Part shown: positions 1 to 5,897 of the stretch, one piece after another
Numbering within the stretch: position 1 is the stretch's first letter
How the letters are laid out: each line of letters starts with the position of its first letter
Assembly: GCA_003023485.1 (NCBI GenBank)
Contig: PXSG01000055.1
Location: forward strand, 4,324 to 24,693
Length of the DNA: 20,370 nucleotides
From: Halobacteriales archaeon SW_10_68_16
Lineage (GTDB): Archaea; Halobacteriota; Halobacteria; Halobacteriales; Haloarculaceae
Direction of reading: 5' to 3'
Position numbers and translations under genes: made by a program
The notes under the pieces: model-generated
What the model saw: the letters and a program-made list of their open reading frames with translations, nothing else
What the model was told of the DNA's origin: nothing
Databases searched by the model: none

Positions 1-1029
1 ATCGACCTCGAACTCAACACGTACGTCACCGAGATCGACACCGACGCACACGAAGTCTACACCCACGAGGGGGATGTCTACGAGTACGACAGGCTGTTGA
101 TCACGACGGGTGGGACGCCGGCACAGCTCCCCGCCGACAACTCCGACGCCGAGGGCATCCACCACTTCTGGACCTTCCAGGACGCACGGGCCATCCGCGA
201 GCACGCGGCCAACGCCGAGACGGGCATCGTCGTCGGCGCGGGCCTGCTTGGCATCGACCTCGCGGCGGTCTGTGCCGCCCAGGGCGTCGACGCCCACTAC
301 CTGATGCGGGGCAACCGCTGGTGGCGCTACGCCCTCTCGCTTGATGGCGCCGGGATCATCCACGACGCCCTCGAAGAGAAGGGCGTCACGACGGTCTTCG
401 ACTCCGGGGTCGACCACTTCGAGGCCGACGACGGCCACGTCACCGGCGCGGTCGATCCGAACGGGGACTTCTACGACGGTGAGTTCGTCGGCGTCGCCAT
501 CGGGCTGAACTTCAACACCGAGTGGCTCCAGGGCAGCGGCATCGAGTGCGACGACGGCGTCGTCGTCGACGAGTACATGCAGACCAACGTCGAGGACGTC
601 TACGCCGCGGGCGACATCACGCAGTTTTACGACGTCATCCTCGGGGACCGGACCCAGAACGGCGCCTGGGGCTCCGCGAAAGAGCAAGGTGCGACCGCCG
701 GGAAGAACATGGTCGCCGGCGACGAAGCAGAGGAGTTCCGGTGGGTCTCCTCGTACTCGATCACGCACTTCGACTTTCCCTTCCTCTCCTTCGGTCACCC
801 GACGCTGGGCGACGACGAGGCCGAGCGCAAGTACTCCGAGGGCGAGTGGCGCCGGCTGACCTTCAGCGACGGCAAACTCATCGGGGGCGTCCTCATCGGC
901 GACCTCTCCCAGCAGTCCACCTACAAACAGCTCATCCGCGAAGGGCGCGAGGTCGCAGACCAGAAGGACGTGCTCTTGGAGGAGGACGTCGACATCGACA
1001 AACTCGAACCGACCGCCGAGGCCGAGTAA
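1..1029 (+). CDS. NAD(P)/FAD-dependent oxidoreductase, 5'-truncated
   Basis: The gene enters from the left edge and is open from base 1 in frame 1, leaving 342 codons. The usual N-terminal FAD-binding GxGxxG segment is outside the window. What remains begins in the FAD domain (RLLITTGG), followed by the NAD(P)H-binding Rossmann motif VVGAGLLG at about fragment residues 77-84. The second FAD motif, VEDVYAAGDI, lies at about 198-207. This order is that of the pyridine nucleotide-disulphide oxidoreductase class I fold (nitrite reductase large-subunit or rubredoxin reductase-like). The C-terminal part (GGVLIGDLSQQSTYKQLI) resembles the small C-terminal domain of that group. No redox-active CxxxxC pair is visible, so a simple flavin electron-transfer role is more likely than a dithiol reductase. 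The electron acceptor cannot be inferred. Confidence 0.88.
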   Translation: MDLELNTYVTEIDTDAHEVYTHEGDVYEYDRLLITTGGTPAQLPADNSDAEGIHHFWTFQDARAIREHAANAETGIVVGAGLLGIDLAAVCAAQGVDAHYLMRGNRWWRYALSLDGAGIIHDALEEKGVTTVFDSGVDHFEADDGHVTGAVDPNGDFYDGEFVGVAIGLNFNTEWLQGSGIECDDGVVVDEYMQTNVEDVYAAGDITQFYDVILGDRTQNGAWGSAKEQGATAGKNMVAGDEAEEFRWVSSYSITHFDFPFLSFGHPTLGDDEAERKYSEGEWRRLTFSDGKLIGGVLIGDLSQQSTYKQLIREGREVADQKDVLLEEDVDIDKLEPTAEAE

Positions 1030-1065
1030 CGGCCTGCGGGGCGACAGCCATGGCGCGACCGACGG

Positions 1066-1073
1066 TCTTTTCT
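1066..1073 (+). promoter_or_regulatory. TATA-like box for the gene at 1096
   Basis: TCTTTTCT is a T-rich stretch in GC-rich DNA, centred about 27 bases before the ATG at 1096. That is the spacing expected for a haloarchaeal leaderless transcript. Confidence 0.45.
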
Positions 1074-1095
1074 CCGGGCGAAACCGACTCCACCC

Positions 1096-1503
1096 ATGGA
1101 CGGCAGCACCGACATGACGCTGGCGTTCGACCTGGCGGCGCTGAAGGAACTGGCCAGGCCGGACGCCGTCTTCAACGACGCCCGGCAGTGGAGCGAGTAC
1201 GTGGGCGTCGTCTCCGAGAAACCCACCTACGTGGTGACGAACTTCACCCGCAAACACCGCATCCGCCAGGACTTCTTCTCGGGACCGCGGGGACGCGAGG
1301 AGAGCTTGGAGAACGTCAAAGAGCAGTTCGACACGGAACGCCACGTCTTCGTCGGCACCTCCGGGGAGGACGAGGCGCTGGCCGGGACCGTCGGCTGGGA
1401 GTACCTGGACGTCGGGGACGCCGCCGAGGCCGCCGGCTGGGAACTCGGCGAGGCCGAGCCCGCCACACAGGTGGCCGACGACGCTCGGGACGACTGGCCC
1501 TGA
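1096..1503 (+). CDS. Conserved haloarchaeal protein, DUF7124-like
   Basis: A 135-residue acidic soluble protein of unknown function, with no signal peptide, membrane segment or metal motif. It begins MDGSTDMTLAFDLAAL and contains a strongly conserved-looking central stretch (WSEYVGVVSEKPTYVV, then RKHRIRQDFFSGPRGR). I recognise it as a widespread haloarchaeal family that I believe is catalogued as DUF7124; the number is from memory. The segment EKPTYVVTNFTRKHRI followed by HVFVGTSGEDEAL suggests an alternating beta/alpha fold, possibly nucleotide-binding, but no P-loop is present. The ATG at 1096 is preferred over the internal ATG at 1114 because of its distance to the T-rich box at 1066-1073. 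It stands alone on the strand, 66 bases after the oxidoreductase. Confidence 0.8.
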   Translation: MDGSTDMTLAFDLAALKELARPDAVFNDARQWSEYVGVVSEKPTYVVTNFTRKHRIRQDFFSGPRGREESLENVKEQFDTERHVFVGTSGEDEALAGTVGWEYLDVGDAAEAAGWELGEAEPATQVADDARDDWP

Positions 1504-1513
1504 CCGCGACGCA

Positions 1514-1522
1514 CGATTTTAA
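1514..1522 (+). promoter_or_regulatory. TATA box for the gene pair 1547-2208
   Basis: The sequence ATTTTAAAC is centred about 28 bases before the ATG at 1547. It is the most AT-rich block nearby, which supports a leaderless transcript starting at that ATG. Confidence 0.55.
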
Positions 1523-1546
1523 ACGCTCCCGGCGTCTACTGGGGGT

Positions 1547-1714
1547 ATGCTCGCCGTACAGAACAAGGAGACCGGCACCTGGCACCTGGTGGGTGCTCGC
1601 GGCTGTGGCGAAAAACCCGACGGCGAAACCGTCGAGGCGACCTGGTCGAAGATACGCGACCGCGTCGAACGCGACGCCGGCACGCGGTGTTCGAACTGCA
1701 ACTGGCCGCGATAA
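1547..1714 (+). CDS. Small CxxC protein, 55 residues
   Basis: A 55-residue ORF starting MLAVQNKETGTWHLVGARGC and ending RCSNCNWPR. I do not recognise a named family. Three cysteines (C20, C48, C51) are visible, with a CxxC near the C-terminus, so it may bind a metal alone or as a dimer. Support for coding comes from the TATA box 28 bases upstream, haloarchaeal codon choice, and tight linkage: its TAA (1712-1714) lies two bases before the ATG of the next gene. The two small cysteine-containing proteins are probably co-transcribed. Its function is unknown. Confidence 0.7.
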   Translation: MLAVQNKETGTWHLVGARGCGEKPDGETVEATWSKIRDRVERDAGTRCSNCNWPR

Positions 1715-1716
1715 CG

Positions 1717-2208
1717 ATGGCACACGAGTGTGACGCCTGCGGCCAGACGTTCGGGACGCTTTCGCGCCTCCGACTGCACGACTGTCCGGGCCCCGACCTC
1801 GACGACGGCGGGAGAGGTGCGTTCGTCGATCAGCTAGCGGAGGGTCTCGAACGGGGGACCGTCCTGACGACGCTGCCCGACGGGGGGCTCGAACCGGCCG
1901 ACGTCGACCGGCTGCGAGAACACGACCGGTTCGTCGAGATAATCGTCCCGATGAACAACCCCGGGGAGAGGACGACCGAGCGCCTCGCAGTGCTGATCGA
2001 GGACCACGCATACGTGATCGAGTACTTCCCGCGGGATGGCTGGGTCGTCACCCGTGGTGCGAGCACCGAAGGGATGACCGAGGAGGAAGCGACGGACACC
2101 CTCCTCGAACAGCTCCAGGACTGGCAATCCCGGGTCACCGAACTCTCCTTGGAGTACGCCGGCGGCGAGGACGTCTCGGAGAAACTCCGCCGTGAACTGA
2201 ACCGCTAA
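1717..2208 (+). CDS. C2H2-type zinc-finger-like protein
   Basis: A 163-residue acidic protein. Residues 1-30 carry one zinc-finger-like motif: C5-x2-C8, twelve residues, then H-D-C, so the last ligand may be cysteine (C2HC). The remainder (GTVLTTLPDGGLEPADVDRL, later YVIEYFPRDGWVVTRG) is an alpha/beta domain I cannot name. Single-finger proteins of this kind are common in haloarchaea and are usually presumed to bind nucleic acid or protein. The start is the ATG at 1717 (MAHECDACGQ); a longer version from 1687 would overlap the preceding gene out of frame. The TAA at 2206-2208 directly abuts the stop of the convergent gene at 2209. Confidence 0.8.
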   Translation: MAHECDACGQTFGTLSRLRLHDCPGPDLDDGGRGAFVDQLAEGLERGTVLTTLPDGGLEPADVDRLREHDRFVEIIVPMNNPGERTTERLAVLIEDHAYVIEYFPRDGWVVTRGASTEGMTEEEATDTLLEQLQDWQSRVTELSLEYAGGEDVSEKLRRELNR

Positions 2209-2568
2209 CTACTCCTCGGGTGCGTACTGATCGTGGATGCGGTCCATGCGCGCGGCCATCACGAAGTCGGCGTGGTGGAGGCCGTCGATCTTGTGGGTCC
2301 ACATCTCGACGACGACCTCGCCCCACGAGAGGTGCAGGTCGGGGTGGTGCCACTCCTCCTCGGCGAGTTCGCCCCCCTCGTAGGTGAACTCCAGGGCGTC
2401 ACGGAAGTCCTCGAACCCGTAGGTCCCCTCCAGGTGATGCTCGTCGATTATCTCCCAGACGTCGGTGTCGATCTGCTCGTACAGTTCCTGCAATGCCTCG
2501 CCCTCCATGGGCTCGTCGTCGCTCGTACACGCCTCACACTCCTGGTCGGCCAGCGCTTGCTGTGACAT
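2209..2568 (-). CDS. Pterin-4a-carbinolamine dehydratase
   Basis: This 119-residue protein matches the PCD/DCoH family, which dehydrates 4a-hydroxytetrahydropterin formed by aromatic amino acid hydroxylases. The family signature is clear: the active-site block [20 protein letters not shown] (residues about 71-90) and the following [19 protein letters not shown]. The N-terminal 20 residues carry two cysteines (CEAC) not typical of the core fold. It is transcribed leftward and starts 41 bases after the stop of the P-type ATPase gene. A TATA-like GTATTAC at 2594-2600, inside that intergenic gap, suggests its own promoter. No partner hydroxylase is visible in the window, and in many prokaryotes the family also acts in other pterin or molybdopterin contexts. 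Confidence 0.9.
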   Translation of the reverse strand: MSQQALADQECEACTSDDEPMEGEALQELYEQIDTDVWEIIDEHHLEGTYGFEDFRDALEFTYEGGELAEEEWHHPDLHLSWGEVVVEMWTHKIDGLHHADFVMAARMDRIHDQYAPEE

Positions 2569-2593
2569 GGCAGGGGCTACGGCGTCCAGTCAC

Positions 2594-2600
2594 GTAATAC
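2594..2600 (-). promoter_or_regulatory. TATA-like box for the PCD gene
   Basis: On the minus strand this reads GTATTAC, centred about 29 bases before the ATG at 2568. It lies at the 3' boundary of the ATPase gene, so the dehydratase may be transcribed independently. Confidence 0.45.
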
Positions 2601-2608
2601 CGTCGCGT

Positions 2609-5134
2609 TCACGCCAGGAGGTCCCGCGCCGAGTTGGCGCCGACGAGGCCGCCGCTGACGGCGACGGCACCCATCACCAAAAGCGGGTTCAGCAGTCCGA
2701 CCAGGGCCAGCGGGATCGTCAGGACGTTGTACAGGAGCGCAAAGCGGGTGTTCCAGGCCAGTCGCCGGCCGGCAGCGCGTGCGAGGTCGATCGCCCGCCC
2801 GATCGCCGCGAGGTCGTCGTCGACGATGACGAGGTCGGCGGCGTCCGAGGCGATGGCCGTCCCGCTGCCCAGCGAGATGCCGAGGTCGGCCCGGGCGAGG
2901 GCGGGTGCGTCGTTGGTTCCGTCGCCGACCATCGTCACCTCGCCCGCATCCTGCAGGCGGCGGACGGCCTCGGTCTTGCCGGCCGGGGGCACCTCCGCGA
3001 AGACGTGCGTGACGCCGGGGTGCTCGCGGAAGTAGTCGGTCGCCGCCTCGTCGTCGCCGGTAAGCACCACCACGTCGATGCCCCGCTCGGAGAGGCCAGT
3101 GACGGCGTCGTCCCATCCCTCGCGGGGTTCGTCACCGACCACGACGACGCCCTCGGCACGGCCGGCACGGCCGACGAGAATCGGCAGGCGGCCAAAGCCA
3201 CGGGCGCGCTCGACGCGCCCGGCGAGGTCCTCGCTCACGGTCCAGCCCTCGGCGTCGAAGCGGTCGGGGTGGCCCACGAGTACCGCCTCGCCGTCGACGA
3301 TGCCGCCGACGCCGTCCGGGTAGCTCTCGAAGGATTCGACGGCGCCCTCGCGTTCCGTGGCGTCCTGCTCGTCGGCGGCGTCGCCGCGCTCCCGCTCGTC
3401 GGCCACGCCGCCGTCGGCGTGTGGGATGGAGCCATCCCCGCCGTACGCGGCGACGACGGCGTCCGCGACGGGGTGGGAGACGCGCCGTTCGAGGCGGGCG
3501 GTGGCGGCCAGCAGGTCCGCGGGTGCGTCGGCCTCGACGACGTGCATCTCGCCGGTCGTGAGCGTGCCGGTCTTGTCGAAGACGACGACGTCGACCTCGC
3601 GGAGGCGCTCGAAGACGGTCTCGTCGAAGACGACGATTCCCCGCCGGAGTGCCCCCTCGATGCTGGTCGCGACCGACAGCGGCGCCGCCAGTCCCAGCCC
3701 CCACGGACAGGCGACGACGAACGTCGCCAGGAACGCAAGCAGTGCCCGGGTCGGCCCGGCGAAGACGAACCCGACGACGCCGGCGACGACCGCCAGCGCC
3801 GCGACGCCCGGGAGGAGCAGCGCGGTCAGCCTGTTGGCGCGTTGCTGGACGCCGTGGGCGGCGCTCTGGAGTTCCCAGACCGAGGCGACGAGGCGGTCGA
3901 CGCTGCTCTCGGCCGTCTCGCCGACGTCCAGGACGGCCCCACCGTCGACGATGACCGACCCGCCGACGACCTCGTCGCCGGTCGCTTTCAGCACGGGGAG
4001 CGATTCCCCGGTGACGACGGACTCGTCGACCGTACAGGAGTCCTCGGCGACGGTCCCGTCGACCGGGGCGCGCTCGCCCTCGCGGACGAGGATGCGGTCG
4101 CCCGCCGCCAGTTCCGCGACGGGGACCGTCTCGGTCGGGCCCTCCGGGTGGAGCCGTGTGGCCCGGTCGACCTGTGCGACCGTCAGTTCGGTCAGCCGGT
4201 CCATCGCCCGCTGTTTGCTCAGCGACTCGTAGAAGATGGCCGCCACGACGGCGGCAGCGATGACGACCGTCAGATCGAACAGGACGTCAGTCCGGCCAGC
4301 GAGGCCGGCGACGATGCTGTAGAGGTACGCCGCGATCACGGTCGCCGCGACGAGGAGGTTGGTGTCCGGGCGGCGCGTCTTCAGGCTGACGCCCGCGCCT
4401 TGCAACAGCGGCCAGCCGGTGAACACGAGGACGATCCCCGAGACCACCGCAAAGAGGCGGATGACGCCGAACCCGCCACGCTGGTCGAATGTGATCGCCT
4501 CGGAGTAGATGTCGAGGAATCCCCAGTCGACCAGCGCCGCGAGATGGGCCGGATAGAGCAAGGCGACGTAGGGCAACAGGAGGAAGGTTCCGAAGAGGAT
4601 GCCCGCGGCGTAGCGGTACCCGAGCATGTCGCCCAGGCCCCGCTCCGTGTTGACCGCGACCTCGCGCTGGGCACCCGCCGGCGAGACACGCGAGTCGGTC
4701 TCGGTCAGTTCCGCCTCGCGGGGGTAGGCCCTGTATCCGGCACCGGTCAGCGCGTCCGCGAGGTCCTCCTCGGTGACGGCGGGCGCGTGGTCGACCCGTA
4801 TCGTCTCGGTGACGTAACTCGCCTCCGCGCCGTGAACACCCTCCAGCTCTTCCGCAATGCCCTCCAGGAACACCTCGCAGGTCGCCGAGTGCATCCCGTC
4901 GACCCGGAGGAAGGTCCGCTCGCGGTCGTCCCCGTCCGCGTTCCCGGTGTCCTCCGCCACGGACTCCTCGCCGGGCGTCGCAGATCGAGCAGTGTCGGGC
5001 TCCGGAGGGTCTCCGAGCGTCGTGTGGACGTCCCGACAGCCCGAACAGCAAAAGTGAGACCCCTCGGCAACGACGCCGCCGGAAGCGTCGCCGCCACAGA
5101 GCGCGCACTCGCCGGTCGCGTCGCCGTCGCTCAT
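2609..5134 (-). CDS. Heavy-metal P-type ATPase, CcoI/FixI-like, atypical
   Basis: An 841-residue P1B-type ATPase. An N-terminal Cys module (C10-x2-C13, then F28-C-C-x2-C33) resembles the metal-binding domain of CcoI/FixI copper exporters that supply cytochrome oxidases. An HMA-like domain (about 73-135) follows, but its loop reads G80-MHSATC86, with only one cysteine. Eight membrane segments are expected, the first near 174-195. The catalytic core is intact: TGES (375-378), DKTGT with phosphorylated D520, S553-H-P, and GDGTNDAP (737-744). The transport site is unusual: helix 6 has C476-P-W478 instead of CPC, and helix 8 reads VAVSGG where copper pumps have MxxSS, while YN (802-803) in helix 7 is kept. 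Selectivity is therefore uncertain. The start ATG at 5134 overlaps the stop of an upstream mini-ORF (ATGA). Confidence 0.9.
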   Translation of the reverse strand: MSDGDATGECALCGGDASGGVVAEGSHFCCSGCRDVHTTLGDPPEPDTARSATPGEESVAEDTGNADGDDRERTFLRVDGMHSATCEVFLEGIAEELEGVHGAEASYVTETIRVDHAPAVTEEDLADALTGAGYRAYPREAELTETDSRVSPAGAQREVAVNTERGLGDMLGYRYAAGILFGTFLLLPYVALLYPAHLAALVDWGFLDIYSEAITFDQRGGFGVIRLFAVVSGIVLVFTGWPLLQGAGVSLKTRRPDTNLLVAATVIAAYLYSIVAGLAGRTDVLFDLTVVIAAAVVAAIFYESLSKQRAMDRLTELTVAQVDRATRLHPEGPTETVPVAELAAGDRILVREGERAPVDGTVAEDSCTVDESVVTGESLPVLKATGDEVVGGSVIVDGGAVLDVGETAESSVDRLVASVWELQSAAHGVQQRANRLTALLLPGVAALAVVAGVVGFVFAGPTRALLAFLATFVVACPWGLGLAAPLSVATSIEGALRRGIVVFDETVFERLREVDVVVFDKTGTLTTGEMHVVEADAPADLLAATARLERRVSHPVADAVVAAYGGDGSIPHADGGVADERERGDAADEQDATEREGAVESFESYPDGVGGIVDGEAVLVGHPDRFDAEGWTVSEDLAGRVERARGFGRLPILVGRAGRAEGVVVVGDEPREGWDDAVTGLSERGIDVVVLTGDDEAATDYFREHPGVTHVFAEVPPAGKTEAVRRLQDAGEVTMVGDGTNDAPALARADLGISLGSGTAIASDAADLVIVDDDLAAIGRAIDLARAAGRRLAWNTRFALLYNVLTIPLALVGLLNPLLVMGAVAVSGGLVGANSARDLLA

Positions 5135-5187
5135 CCCGGCACCTCCCGCGGCGTGTGGTCCCGACGGGCGACCGCTTGCTGTTCCAT
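5131..5187 (-). CDS. 18-codon leader ORF overlapping the ATPase start
   Basis: The mini-ORF MEQQAVARRDHTPREVPG ends in a TGA whose first two bases are the TG of the ATPase ATG (ATGA overlap, 5131-5134). A TATA box centred 26-27 bases before its ATG puts the predicted transcript start at this mini-ORF, not at the ATPase. It would therefore be translated leaderless, with the ATPase reached by re-initiation. The peptide is too short to assign. It could be a regulatory leader peptide or a non-functional by-product of the transcript start. Confidence 0.5.
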   Translation of the reverse strand: MEQQAVARRDHTPREVPG

Positions 5188-5209
5188 CACTCGAACGTGG
5201 GTCCGGACG

Positions 5210-5217
5210 TTAATAAA
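5210..5217 (-). promoter_or_regulatory. TATA box of the leader ORF/ATPase unit
   Basis: On the minus strand the sequence is TTTATTAA. It is centred 26-27 bases from the leader ATG at 5187 but about 80 bases from the ATPase ATG at 5134. It is a strong match to the haloarchaeal TATA element in an otherwise GC-rich region. Confidence 0.6.
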
Positions 5218-5276
5218 CTGGGCGCGTCGTCCCCGACTCGCGTGACCTGTTTCGGATCGACGCCGCACCGCCGCAC

Positions 5277-5453
5277 GTGTCCGACACGCCGAACGTGGAC
5301 GTCGAGATAGAGATCGAGGTGGAAGTCGAACTGAACGACCCGGAGACGGCCGAGGCCACCCTCGAACGCGACGGCCTCGAAATCGAAGTCGAAATCGAAG
5401 CCGAACTCGACGTCGACGGGCACGACGAGGGCGAGGACGAACCGGCGAGGTAG
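5277..5453 (+). CDS. Small acidic protein with alternating Glu/hydrophobic residues
   Basis: A possible 58-residue protein starting at GTG (VSDTPNVDVEIEIEVEVEL). Two stretches alternate acidic and beta-branched residues (DVEIEIEVEVEL and LEIEVEIEAELDVD), as in amphipathic beta strands. The frame stays open upstream to 5217 without an ATG, so the gene could be a 5'-truncated remnant. No clear TATA box is seen at the expected distance. No family is recognised. The antisense reading (FDFDFDF) is a mirror of the same codons and is not considered real. Confidence 0.4.
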   Translation: MSDTPNVDVEIEIEVEVELNDPETAEATLERDGLEIEVEIEAELDVDGHDEGEDEPAR

Positions 5454-5460
5454 ACGGGGA

Positions 5461-5811
5461 AGTGGGACGAAAACCATCACCAATCAGTATAACGATACTG
5501 CAGTTCACGACGGTGCACAGATTCGTCTCAATGAGTCGCTTTCGGGGATTCACACGATCCGTGTTGTCGCATATGCAAACGGGTATCAACCGGACGCCGA
5601 GCCCTGTACTGAAGATGGGACAATCGTCCATGCTGGTCCGGAGACGATCGACTTCACTACCGTTGGGGAGACACCGACCTCCACGCCCACCCCCACTCCC
5701 ACGGCATCTCAGACTCCCATACCGACAGCCACTCCCGCGGATACGCCGTCATCTGCGACGGGGCCGGGATTCGGGCTCCTCGTCGGGAGGTGGAACACAG
5801 ATCAAAGTTGA
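5461..5811 (+). pseudogene. Remnant of a secreted surface protein, PGF-CTERM-like tail
   Basis: The frame from 5461 reads as the C-terminal part of a haloarchaeal surface protein with no start. A beta-rich segment (LNESLSGIHTIRVVAYANG, then DGTIVHAGPETIDFTTVG) is followed by a Thr/Pro linker (TPTSTPTPTPTA) and ATGPGFGLLVG. GPGFG after such a linker is how PGF-CTERM archaeosortase signals begin, but the hydrophobic helix and terminal arginines are missing: the frame becomes GRWNTDQS and stops at 5809. Upstream of about 5460 the frame turns into non-coding-like sequence, so both ends are broken. The GC content is visibly lower than that of neighbouring genes, consistent with acquired DNA. Confidence 0.65.
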
Positions 5812-5897
5812 GGTGTGGTACGACCCCATGCTCCAGAGTCAATACCCTGTCCGTCGGTGGGTAAGATTCACGGGCCGGGACCACCTACCGGAGTGAC
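5812..5897 (+). other. Tail of the low-GC remnant before the DUF460 gene
   Basis: The low-GC segment continues to the next gene. A different frame (running into TGA at 5894-5896) reads GGGTQIKVEVWYDPMLQSQ and then RRWVRFTGRDHLPE, which is protein-like. It may be the end of a second broken gene or a frameshifted continuation of the surface-protein remnant. It overlaps the remnant's last codons and has no start of its own. No TATA box is obvious here for the GTG at 5898. Confidence 0.35.

Noticed and set aside
2465..5245. A 926-codon open frame on the plus strand opposite the P-type ATPase
   Set aside because: It is the antisense shadow of a GC-rich gene; the protein is a mix of Asp/Arg/Gly/Val with no motifs, while the minus strand has all P-type ATPase motifs.
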